A stretch of DNA of 16,740 nt from contig JAMYWO010000005.1 of the NCBI GenBank assembly GCA_024220525.1, forward strand, positions 86,352 through 103,091. Direction: 5' to 3'. Shown piece by piece: positions 1-9,500 of this stretch. The notes below the pieces were generated by a model that saw nothing but the letters and a program-made list of their open reading frames with translations, did no database searches and was not told the DNA's origin. Position 1 is the first letter of the stretch. Each line of letters begins with the position of its first letter. The position numbers and the translations under genes are program-made. This DNA comes from Cochliopodium minus (Eukaryota > Discosea > Himatismenida > Cochliopodiidae).

Positions 1-417
1 AACAGTACAACAAAAGAATATGTACTTTTCAAATATAATTGTTCTCAAACAACAAAATTTTCAAATTCTCAATTTAAATTACTACCTAATTATGAGAAAA
101 AAGAATGTGACAAATATTCAAATAACATTTTGAATCAACAAAACACTCTTTCTGTTTCTCTTTCAACAACTTTGAATGCAAATTGTAAAAAGAATTTGGG
201 ATTGATCATTGGTCTTTCAGTTGGAACTCCTTTACTATTAATAACTGTTGTTGTGATCTCCATTTTTGTTGTAAAGTCCATTTCTAATAAAGAAACAGAA
301 GAATTTGTTTTCAGTCAACAAGAAAATTTCAAAGAAAATCAATCACACAAAGAAAGGACCAGATGGAAAACATTTTGGAGTAAATCGAGAGTTGATAATG
401 AAATGAAAAATATATAA
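1..417 (+). CDS. Partial single-pass (type I-like) membrane protein, C-terminal 138 residues
   Basis: Frame 1 is open from the window edge to TAA at 415-417, so the 5' part lies outside. The visible protein has an Asn/Ser/Thr-rich segment with three cysteines (about residues 14, 36 and 62). One strongly hydrophobic helix follows at about residues 67-91 (starting LGLIIGLSVG), then a charged tail of about 47 residues. This is the usual layout of a surface protein with an outside N-terminal region and a short cytoplasmic tail. No enzyme or adhesion domain is visible in this piece, so no function is assigned. A possible poly(A) signal AATAAA is at 424-429. The next gene ends at 505 on the other strand, making a tail-to-tail pair only 87 bp apart. 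Orientation and hydrophobic segment are seen directly; surface location is inferred. Confidence 0.75.
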   Translation, partial: NSTTKEYVLFKYNCSQTTKFSNSQFKLLPNYEKKECDKYSNNILNQQNTLSVSLSTTLNANCKKNLGLIIGLSVGTPLLLITVVVISIFVVKSISNKETEEFVFSQQENFKENQSHKERTRWKTFWSKSRVDNEMKNI

Positions 418-504
418 ATAAATAATAAATTATTCAAAAAAAAAATAAATAAAAATACAAAAATTTTAATATCAAAAAGTGAAAAAAGAAAAGATAGAAA
501 ATTT

Positions 505-3348
505 TCAATCATCAAAATCGAGAATCTTTCTTTTAAAATACAATCGTTGAAGATGAGAAGTGGCCTTGCTACACTCATCACACCATTTCTTGGCAACGTC
601 AACAGTCTCAAAAAAGAAGTAGTAAAACTTCAAATAAGAAGAAGATTTGATCTGACAAAGAACCCAAGTATCAACAGAACGATCATTCTGCAAACTTTTC
701 CAAGAATCAACAATAGAAAGATACTCCAAAGGCAAAACCTCACGAGTAATGAATTTGTTGTTCTTTCTTTTTTTCAAAATCAAAATGAGATCGGAAAAGA
801 GATAAACGAGAAACTCGGATTCCTTATCGGAGGTGATCTTTTGATCTTGAGAGATGGAGACGTGGTTAGCAGAGATGAAGTGGCGAGATTCGTGGTAGAT
901 GTGAAGGTTGATGTTAGAAGACAAACTGTCGTTGATGAAGGAGTGAATCTCGGCGAGCTTTTTGAGTTGGACACCTCGTTTTGTGTTGTGAGAAAAAGAA
1001 AGGAGGATCTTCTTGAAAAATACCCTCGCTTCGTTGAAATTGTCTTCACTTGTATTGACGAGTTTTTTGGGATACTTTGAATGAACGGAGTCGAAAAAGA
1101 AACAAAGTTGCGAGAGATACTCAAGGGGAGACATGAGGATGTCGATCACTTTGGTGGTGAAGTTCTCCTTCTCGTAGTTCTCAACGAAGCTGCAAAATCT
1201 CTTGGATCCCTCCAACATCTCGAAGAAGAGGTTGACACGCTGACTCTGCTTCTCTGCGAGATGATTGAAAACTTTGTAAAGATCCCTGTGTGAATAAAAC
1301 AATTTCCCAATGTTTTGTTCTTCGATGGGAAAGCTCGCCACACTCGAAAGTCCGTTCAAAAGCTTCTCTTGCAAAAAGACGTACTCGGTGAAATGACAAG
1401 TGAGAAGTTCGGCTTGTTCGTTGGTGAGGAAATTGACTTTCGACTTGGAATGGAAGAAAATCTCCTTACAAAAAGATTTCAGGAACTTTTGGAGATCTAA
1501 GGTGTACTCTTGTTGATATTTGAGGAATCTCTGCAGATGATTCGCGTAGTTTTTCTTCTTCGACTTGCTGTTGATTTTTTGGAGCTTGGAGAACTGCAAA
1601 ACGTGCTTGGACAAGAGGAACTCGAGCTCCTCTCTCGAATTCTCGACGAAATCAAGCCAAGAATTGTCAGTGCTCTCAACGATAGAGTTCTCCACAATTC
1701 TCATGAAGCGGATCCACCTTTGTTTGATCATGGAAGAAAGAGGAATCGTTCTGTTGTGAAGGAAATAATTTTTGTTCAACAATAGCAACTTTTCCTTGAA
1801 CTTTTTCGGGGTCAAATACTGCGAGGCAAGTTGTTTGGTCTCGTACCATAAAGCGAGGCACTTGGTCATGCCATCGTCGTGCATGTCGAGGAACTTCAAG
1901 AAAGTTTCTCTCATCAACTTGTTGTTCATAATCATCCCCAAAAGCTGACCAACGTTGAGATTTTCAAAAGACTTTTTATCATGGGAAAACTCCTCTTCAA
2001 AGAAATCCGACTCCTCAACGGGACTTCTCTTTTTCAAGTAATTAGCAATGTATTGTTGACTTTCATTGTACTCCAATTCTGTCACATTGAAAAGGTGAGT
2101 TTGGTGAACGTAGGACTGCTTCTCGTTTTTCAAGTAAAGGGACAACAAGTTGATGGAATGAGATTTGAACAGCAAGAGCTGGAACTCGTCCTGAAGGTTT
2201 TCCAGCTTCGAAGAATGCTCCTTGAGGTGTTGCCTCGTCAAAATGATCTTCTTTTTGAGTTCTTGTATCGTCAAGTTTTGAGCGGAAACTCCCCTTTTGT
2301 TCGACTCAAGATCTTGATGCAACTCTTGACATCTCTTCTCCATGATCGAATTTCTCATCCTTTTGTCTTTGACGTACTGTTGGTAATCTTCGAAAGAAAG
2401 GACGATGGGGCTTTTATCACCATCCAAACTGTTATTGTCGAAAGAAAACAGCTCCACCGTGTTCTTTCTTTTCAACTCTTGAAGAAACTCATTTTTGATG
2501 GATCCTGTAAGAGAAAGGTGGTTTTTCCTTCTAGATTTTCTGTTTTCGGCCAATTCCGTGCTTTTCTTTTTGGAAAATCTTCTTGAAATCTCGTTTTTGA
2601 TGATATCTTCTTTGTTCTTTGAAATTTCGTTTTTGGAGTTATTCTCGTTGTTCTCTTCAATAGAATCTATCGAACCTGTGAAAGAAAAAGTGGAAGCAGT
2701 GGAAACAGTGGTAGAAACAGAAGAAGCAGTGGATAAAACAGGAGAGTCTAATCTAAACTCAATCGATGGCACTTTGGAAAGCAAAAGTCGCTTCTCACTC
2801 GTAGATTGCTTGTTCAAAAAATTTTTGGACAAAAAACCAGTGAAATTGTTTTCAGGGATGATGATAGAGTTTGCACTGAAGCTGTGAGCTGGTGTTTTAC
2901 CTTTAGGGCTTTTGCTTGGACTCTTATTGATGTATTTGTTCAACGCAACATACAAATCAGAATCAATGTCGACATAAGGAAGCAAAAATTTGAAAAAGTC
3001 CTCCCTCCTCTCGAAAAGCTTGAAAATGTTGTCGAAATAGTTTGGAAATTCCATTTTGGACTCGATAACCTTGATACTCGAAATGATCTGACTCATCTGA
3101 TATTCAATCACAGTATCATAATTCTCCGCCGTCAAAGCTCGATCGTATCTCTGTTCAAAACTTGTTATGATAGAGAAAATCAACCTTGGATCCAACTCCT
3201 TCACACGCAACTTTGCTTTTTCCTCTTCCTTGAACACTTTCTCGTTCCCCTTTAAAAGACCTTCGTTGATCTCGTCCAAGCTGTACACATGTGATCCGAT
3301 TTTGTAGGAGATCAATCCTTTGCTCTCGAATATCGTTTTGTTGGACAT
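505..3348 (-). CDS. RGS-RhoGEF: RGS domain followed by DH-PH guanine-nucleotide exchange module
   Basis: Single uninterrupted frame of 947 residues, starting at ATG 3348 and ending in TGA. The frame is open 17 codons further up but has no ATG there. From N to C: a helical region (about 10-135); a Ser/Thr-rich linker (about 185-235); basic patches near 255-275; a coiled coil (about 334-400); an RGS-like domain (about 470-585, containing RETFLKFLDM and LALWYETKQL); a DH domain (about 600-765); and a PH domain (about 830-930). The DH block holds YQQEYTLDLQKFLKSF and the late helix DILMSPLEYLSQLCFFF, equivalent to the conserved PxQR helix. The PH block has LVYLFSDLILILKK and the C-terminal KKW. 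Such proteins activate Rho-family GTPases at membranes, and the RGS part would couple them to G-alpha subunits. DH-PH is confident, RGS less so. Base composition is visibly more GC-rich than the neighbours, and there are no introns. Confidence 0.85.
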   Translation of the reverse strand: MSNKTIFESKGLISYKIGSHVYSLDEINEGLLKGNEKVFKEEEKAKLRVKELDPRLIFSIITSFEQRYDRALTAENYDTVIEYQMSQIISSIKVIESKMEFPNYFDNIFKLFERREDFFKFLLPYVDIDSDLYVALNKYINKSPSKSPKGKTPAHSFSANSIIIPENNFTGFLSKNFLNKQSTSEKRLLLSKVPSIEFRLDSPVLSTASSVSTTVSTASTFSFTGSIDSIEENNENNSKNEISKNKEDIIKNEISRRFSKKKSTELAENRKSRRKNHLSLTGSIKNEFLQELKRKNTVELFSFDNNSLDGDKSPIVLSFEDYQQYVKDKRMRNSIMEKRCQELHQDLESNKRGVSAQNLTIQELKKKIILTRQHLKEHSSKLENLQDEFQLLLFKSHSINLLSLYLKNEKQSYVHQTHLFNVTELEYNESQQYIANYLKKRSPVEESDFFEEEFSHDKKSFENLNVGQLLGMIMNNKLMRETFLKFLDMHDDGMTKCLALWYETKQLASQYLTPKKFKEKLLLLNKNYFLHNRTIPLSSMIKQRWIRFMRIVENSIVESTDNSWLDFVENSREELEFLLSKHVLQFSKLQKINSKSKKKNYANHLQRFLKYQQEYTLDLQKFLKSFCKEIFFHSKSKVNFLTNEQAELLTCHFTEYVFLQEKLLNGLSSVASFPIEEQNIGKLFYSHRDLYKVFNHLAEKQSQRVNLFFEMLEGSKRFCSFVENYEKENFTTKVIDILMSPLEYLSQLCFFFDSVHSKYPKKLVNTSEDNFNEARVFFKKILLSFSHNTKRGVQLKKLAEIHSFINDSLSSNINLHIYHESRHFISANHVSISQDQKITSDKESEFLVYLFSDLILILKKRKNNKFITREVLPLEYLSIVDSWKSLQNDRSVDTWVLCQIKSSSYLKFYYFFFETVDVAKKWCDECSKATSHLQRLYFKRKILDFDD

Positions 3349-3726
3349 TGAACTGAAAAAGATCCTTGAGTGAATCAGAAGTGTGTTGTAGATGTTCACA
3401 CAGAATATTATTTTTTCTCTATCGCTTTTTTTTTTTAAATAATTAATTTAAGAATCAAAAAAAAAAAAAGAGAATGTGGATTTCTACTTTTAAATATTTT
3501 TATTTCATCGAAATTTATTTTAATCAAAGATCATTTTATATTATTTAAAAAAATCAATCGGGGTATATATTAAAAAATAAAAAACTAAATTATTAATGAG
3601 ATTTCATTCGGATAAACTAATCATCCTCTCTATGATGAATTTATTTTTTTTTATTTTAAATTAATAATAATAGTACTGTGATCTCGGGATTAGAAAAGAT
3701 GTTTTTATAAATATTAAATTTTTTTT
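3349..3726. other. AT-rich spacer between RhoGEF and DEP genes, or a long intron
   Basis: No coding potential is seen. The stretch has A and T runs but is less repetitive than the introns. On the minus strand it begins with a donor-like AG|GTAAAA at 3732-3725. It ends with a good acceptor, a pyrimidine run and CAG at about 3355-3353, six bases before the RhoGEF ATG. It may therefore be either intergenic DNA of about 380 bp or an intron joining the two reading frames. Confidence 0.5.
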
Positions 3727-4690
3727 TTACCTCATTTCTTCCAGTTTGATCATCTGTAATTGCAATATGCTCCTATCGAAACCCTTATACATGTCATTCT
3801 GCTTAGCTTCTTCATATTCCTTCGCTTTATGATGCTTGATGTGATCATAGATAAAGTTAATCTGGAAATAGAGGTAAGAAGAGTAAGATACAGATTCTTG
3901 TTTGACCAACATTGAATTGCGCCAAATATTCAACACATTTGGAAAATGATGGATAGAGAATCTGTAGTGTGGATGCTTGCCATCGAACACTGTTTCTTGT
4001 TGATCTTCTATTTTATAAATGTATTGCAGCGATAACAATGATTGAGCCAAAGTCTCCGCATCTATTCCCATATTCACCGATGCTCTCCTGAATGTCTTGG
4101 ATTTTTTGATCCTCTTTAGCAAATCCGATCCTTGAAGAAAATAAAATCGATGACATTTTTAGTATTAAAATATTATAATTAATGAAGGATTATATAAAGG
4201 AGGATGATGATTTAATGTTGATATATAAGATTTGTTTCGTGTATTTTTATTTGGTAAATTTAATATCCAGATATATTTTCAGAATAATGTTGGTTTATTG
4301 ATATATGTCTTCGTATTTAAAGCAAATATCTTAAATTCATCAAATAATTCTTCATTTTATCTTTTCTTTAGGAAAATTAATTATTTTTTCTTTATAATTC
4401 CTTACCTTTGAATACATTGTTGTATTTTACATTTTCTTTAGTTGTTGTATACAGCATCTTCTTTGTATTTGACATTAGTTCATAATATAGGTCATCAAAC
4501 TTTAAAAGATAATATTTTGAATTCAAATAAAGGGAAATGATATTTGGAATGTCTTTCTTACAACAGTTTCTGTCTTTATAGATCCAATATCATCGAATGA
4601 ATTCTCTCGATCAATGTTATTATTATTATTATTGTTAAAAAAATTTTGGATTGATTTTCTTGATAGAGAAAATGAAAATCTGCCACTCAT
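3727..4690 (-). CDS. Small DEP-domain protein (three exons)
   Basis: Exons by hand: 4690-4562, 4499-4406 and 4130-3727 (TAA stop), giving 208 residues. Donors are GTAAGA and GTAAGG, both acceptors end in AAG, and the joins are in phase. Residues 1-43 are Ser-rich with an Asn run at about 18-24. Residues about 46-132 form a DEP domain: the YELMSNTKKML helix, the VFKGSDLLKRI turn-helix, AETLAQSLLSLQYIYKI and the closing HPHYRF. The last 75 residues are helical and charged. DEP domains bind membranes or GPCR tails and commonly place RGS and RhoGEF proteins. The gene is in tandem with EMC2 upstream and the RhoGEF downstream on the same strand. Its stop codon overlaps a splice-donor motif, so it may instead be the 5' part of a DEP-RGS-RhoGEF gene. 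Confidence 0.75.
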
Positions 4691-4921
4691 ACTATTATTT
4701 ACAAAATGGGAGGTCAAAATTCAACGCAAAACTTTTTTTTATTTTTTTTATTTTTTTTTATTTGGAATTATTTTTATTTTTTTGGTTCTAAAAATGTTAT
4801 TGAATTATTGTTATTGGAAAAAGTATGATGGATAATTTTGATTGAGAAAAAATATCTAGTTTTGAAGGCAGATATTTTTAATTTTTTTTATTTTATAAAT
4901 TTTTTATTTTTTTATTTTTTT
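4691..4921. other. Intergenic spacer between EMC2 and the DEP gene
   Basis: 231 bp of AT-rich DNA with long T runs on the + strand. It should hold the EMC2 3' end and the DEP promoter, both acting on the minus strand. No specific element is recognised. Confidence 0.5.
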
Positions 4922-6397
4922 TTATTTCAAAAGATCAAGAGATTCTTTTATCAACAAAAGTAGATTTGGATTGCTTTTGGTATTATATGTTTGTACTAAT
5001 TGCTTGTTGACCCATTTGGACAAAGGTTCATTGAAAGGATCTTTCATGCCCAATCTTTGCAGGGAATGGATGCACATGGTGATGCCTATAATGAGAATTT
5101 AATTTTGAAGGAGAAAAAAAAAATAAGAAATAATGAATTGATTTAGTCAAAATATAATTTGTAGAATTTTAGATTCACTTTTATATATATAATAAAATAT
5201 AATTTTATAAAAAAAGAAATATAATAAAATTGGAAGTAGAAAATTTGCCTATCAATGCCCTTGTATTATCATCTTTCTCAAGATCATAAGATTTACAAAA
5301 ATACTTTCTTGAATTTAAAATATTCTCAGATCCTCCAAGTGAATAAAGAATCTAAAAAAAGAAATAAATCAAATTGAGTTCATTGAAATATATTAAAAAT
5401 GAAAATAATATATACCTCAGCATATACAAGGTGGGAGATATAGTTATTAGGATCAATAAGAAGTATCTCTTCATAACAAAATGCAGCATCTGAAAATTTT
5501 TGTTGTTGGATGTATATTTGTCCCAATTCTTTCCAACTATTGATATCAGTACTATATCTTTCGAGGAGTGAATTCAATTTCTCAACAACCTTATCAATTT
5601 TACCTTTTAATATAAAGTGGATTAAAATTTATTGAGAGGATATGAAAATTTAATAGGATATCTGAGATAGAATCTTAAAATTTTCTTACCCAATGATTTA
5701 TAAATTGCGATTTCCCTTTTGTGTGAATTGATGAATGAGTGATCTTTTTGAATCAATTGCCTTTGTGCTGATACTGAGAGTTTAAAATCACCCACTGCTT
5801 CAAATTGGAGAGCTTCAAGATAGGATGCTCTATTGCTTTTTGGAAATTTCTTTTTGATTTGCTTTATACATAACTAAATAACGTTGCAAAGTATTAGAAT
5901 TTTGATTTTTTCAAAATGAAATATTTTGTCTCAAAAATATAATTATAAAGACTGAAAATGATGGAATTAGTGTATATATATCAAATTGATTTCATATTTA
6001 GTTTTAGATCATAATAAATTAAGATATATTCGAATGATGAATTTTTTTTTTCTTACATTTGATAGATTTAGATCATGCATTTCCAATGAAGCGAGAAATA
6101 TTTGTTCATATAAGTTCCATACTTTGAAATATGAAAAAAATAAAATTTTGATAAAATGAATCCAAAAGTGAATGGTTTTGATTTACCTTCATTTTTACTT
6201 CCTAATTGATTATTTTTAATAAGTATATTTCCATAATGAACAACAATTAGAGGATAATTCAATTTTTTTGTTCTCAATATATTCAATAGATCTCTCATCA
6301 ACTTGAAATCATTATAATCTTGCTTCTTATCATTTTTTTCAGGTAATTTATTCCATCTGGTTAATCTATCAGCTATTTCTTTGATTTCTTTTTCCAT
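4922..6397 (-). CDS. EMC2: ER membrane protein complex subunit 2 (EMC2/TTC35), complete
   Basis: Six exons: 6397-6187, 6121-6057, 5873-5690, 5603-5416, 5351-5249 and 5085-4922 (TAA). All joins are in phase and give 304 residues, against about 297 in human EMC2. EMC2 is the cytosolic TPR scaffold of the EMC, which inserts tail-anchored and multipass proteins into the ER. Blocks matching the family as I know it: VWNLYEQIFLASLE (71-84); a TPR-like helix pair at about 94-150; WKELGQIYIQQQKFSDAAFC, the most conserved TPR, near 180; LVYAEILYSLGG (about 211-222); NSRKYF followed by TRALIG (about 227-251). The C-terminal region (about 252-304) is helical. The intron between exons 5 and 6 has a GC donor (AG|GCAAAT) instead of GT. 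EMC2 is head-to-head with the ADCK2-like gene. Confidence 0.93.
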
Positions 6398-6540
6398 TTT
6401 TTTATTTATTAAATTTTTTGAACTAAATTAAAGATTTGAAGATCATGCTTTATGCATTTGACGGTTTTTAGAATATTTTCCTCCAGTAAAACCTCTTTTT
6501 TTTTTGAATATTTCCTTTAATAAAAGAAATAAATAAAAAA
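6398..6540. promoter_or_regulatory. Shared divergent upstream region of EMC2 and the ADCK2-like gene
   Basis: 143 bp separate the two start codons, so both promoters and 5' leaders must lie here unless a leader extends into the other gene. Both ATGs are preceded by the same A-rich leader. The 16 bases 6395-6410 are the exact reverse complement of 6528-6543. The centre (about 6430-6500) has higher complexity and includes a TGACGGTTTTT stretch. No TATA box can be told apart from the AT-rich background. Confidence 0.6.
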
Positions 6541-9500
6541 ATGTTTAAATTAGCCAAGATAGCAAAAAATTTTAACTCAAAAATTTCCCATCTATTCAAG
6601 AAAAAGGCATTGATCAATACTTCATTACTTATTTCATCTGGTTATGTTTACAACAAGATATTTGATCCATTCAATACCAAAATTGCTTTTTCACAACAAA
6701 TATCATCAGAAGTAAAACAAGATGCAAAAAAAGATGATTTAACTTGGGAAGTAATAAAGGCGGAAAAGGTTGAAAATAAACCAAATAAGTTATATAGTTT
6801 CTTCAGAACGTTTATAAGGTTGTTTGATTTCAAATATATACTGAATAGCATCTATTCGGGGTTCTATATATTGTACAGATCGTGTCATATATTCTATGTC
6901 TTTTATCCAGCATTGAGAATGGCACCCAAAGCAATAAAAAATGAAGAATATAGGAAACAATGGTGAGTAAATAAAAGAATATTCAAAAAATATTGAACTT
7001 ATAAATGAAAAAAATAAACTAATCAGAAAGATGAAATTTTTTTATCAAGTAAAAACCAAGAAACATATCAAATATATGAACAAAAAAATAAAATTGAACT
7101 TAAAAATTTGAACATATTATAGATTAATTTTAAATTGTAAAGTTTGAATTTATAAAAAATTAAATTATTAAAAATCATACAATATGAAATAAAACAAATA
7201 CTTTTTGGATATTGAAATTTGTTAGTAAAAATGCTCGAAAAAGATCAATATTAAAAGTGATCTTTGATTGAGATATAAAAAATTGATCCAATTTATTTGG
7301 CGCAGATTAAATTCTTGCAAAAAAAAAATATCATTTAAATAAGTTCTCATTACATTATAAAAGAAAAGAATTTTATTTTTAATTTTAATTTTAATTTCAA
7401 TTTTTTGATCAAAATTTATTGATCTAAATAAAATTTAAAGGTGGAAAGTTTTTGTTGAATCCGTAGAAAGAGCGGGACCTTGTTTCATCAAGTTTGGACA
7501 ATGGGGAGCAACCAGACCAGACTTGTTTCCACCTGACTTGTGTAATGAGATGAAGAGACTCCAAAGCAAAACGAAGAGCCATTCTTACTCTTTTACTCTC
7601 TATTCTCTCAAAAAGACCATAGGTGATCATTATCTTTCTATTTTTGAAAATGTGGAACAAGTTCCATTGGGATCTGGTAGACTTTTTTTTTTCAATTAAT
7701 TTTAAAATAATTTTCATTTTTTTTTGTTATTTTTTTTAATTATTATTATTTTAAATTCACTTTTTCTTTCTTTATTTTTTGATCATTATTTTTTAAATAT
7801 TGTTTTTGTTGTTTTTTTGTTATTTTTTAAATCATTATTTTCATTATTTTTTATTAATTTTTTTTTCAATTAAGGATGTATTGCGCAAGTTCATAAAGCA
7901 ACCTTGACGTAATTTTTTTTTTAAATTTATTGAATAAATATTAACAAAAACTATTTTGAAATAACAAATGTGAAAAAAATTTAATAGAAATTATTTTTTT
8001 TTGTAAAAGCAAAATAAAATAAAATATTAAACATTGGAAATATAATATAAGATTTAAATGGATTTTTTAAAATAAATTAAAATAAATTAAAATAAATTAA
8101 AATAAATTAAAATAAATTAAAAAAAATAAAAAAAATAAAAAATAAACAAAAGATAAATAAATAAAAAATAAATGTAAATAATAAAATAATAAATAAAAAT
8201 TAAAAATTTTTAAAAATAAATTTAGAGACGAATACATGAAAAAACACAACATAACGGAAAAAACAGTGGCAATTAAAGTACTCCACCCAGACATCCGCAT
8301 GAAGGTGAGCAGTGACATCAAAATAATGAAGTTTTTTGTGGATGTCATCAACTATCTTCCAAACATGAAATGGCTCTCTTTCAAAGAGATTTTGGATCAG
8401 TTTTCTGAAACCATGATTAATCAATTAGACATGAATGTTGAAGTAAAAATTTTTGATTTTTTTTTTTGTTTTTAATTAAATTTTTTGTATTTTTTTTTGT
8501 CGTTATTTTTTTTGATTTATTTTGTTTTTTATTTTTTTATTTTTTTGTTTTTTTAAATATTTTGATTTTTTATTTTTTGATTTTATTAAATTTTTTTTAG
8601 GCTAGAAATTTGGAGATTTTTAACGAAAATTTCAAGGATAAATCTTTGAGAGTGATAATCCCCAAACCAATTCTTCATAACAAAAATATCTTAGGTAATC
8701 AATTAATATTTAATTATTTTATTTTTATTTTATTTTTGTATTTTTGCATTTTTATTTTTCTAAATTTTTCTAAATTTTTTAAATTTTTTTAAATTTTTTA
8801 TATTATTTATTTTCATTTCATTTTTAATTTTTATAAATTATTTAATTTTTTTATTAACATAATTTTTTTTATTTTATTTTTTATTTTTTATTTTATATTT
8901 TTTATTTTATTTTATAATTCATTTTTTTTATTTTTATGTTTTTTATTAGTTGAGGAATATATGGAAGGATTGCCTTTAAATCAAGTTATAGATGAGGGAG
9001 GTGTCAAACTGAAGAAAACTATTGCCAAGGTGGGAATGAAAGCTTTTCTGAAAATGATTTTGATAGACAATTTCGTACACGCAGACATGCACAGCGGGAA
9101 TATTATTGTTCACAAAATTCTTTCATTTTTATTTTATGATCATTTTTTTAATTTTTAATTTCTTATTTTTTTTATCATTTTATTTTATTTTATTTTATTT
9201 TTATCATTTTTTTTTATTTTTAAATTTTATTATTTTTATTTTTATTATTTTTATTATTTTTATTATTTTTATTATTTTTATATTTTTTTATTTTTTTTTT
9301 AATTTTTATATTTATCACTTTTATATTTTTTTATTTTTAATTTTTAATTTTTGATTTTTGATTTTTTATTATTTTTTATTTTTTATTTTTATCATTTTTT
9401 TCATTTTTAAATTTTATTTAATTTTTTATTTTTTATTTTTTATATATTTTTTTAGATTTTTGATTATTTTATTTTTTCTTTATTTATTTTTTTATTTTTT

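Noticed and set aside
547-2887. Several long + strand open frames opposite the RhoGEF
   Set aside because: They lie antisense to a clearly domain-bearing frame, start mid-frame, and show no domain or consistent composition of their own. They are shadows of the GC-richer minus-strand gene.
3349-3399. Longer RhoGEF start at 3399
   Set aside because: That codon is GTG, not ATG; the first in-frame ATG is at 3348. The extra 17 codons could only be coding if spliced from upstream.
3661-3682. Small extra 3' exon for the DEP gene (ending in Tyr codons)
   Set aside because: It is in phase after the 3730 donor but needs a 48-nt intron with a poor acceptor (CCCGAG). The direct stop at 3727 or a join to the RhoGEF is simpler.
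7424-7717. Minus-strand open frame over ADCK2-like exon 2
   Set aside because: The + strand reading gives the conserved UbiB KxGQ region, so the minus-strand frame is a shadow.
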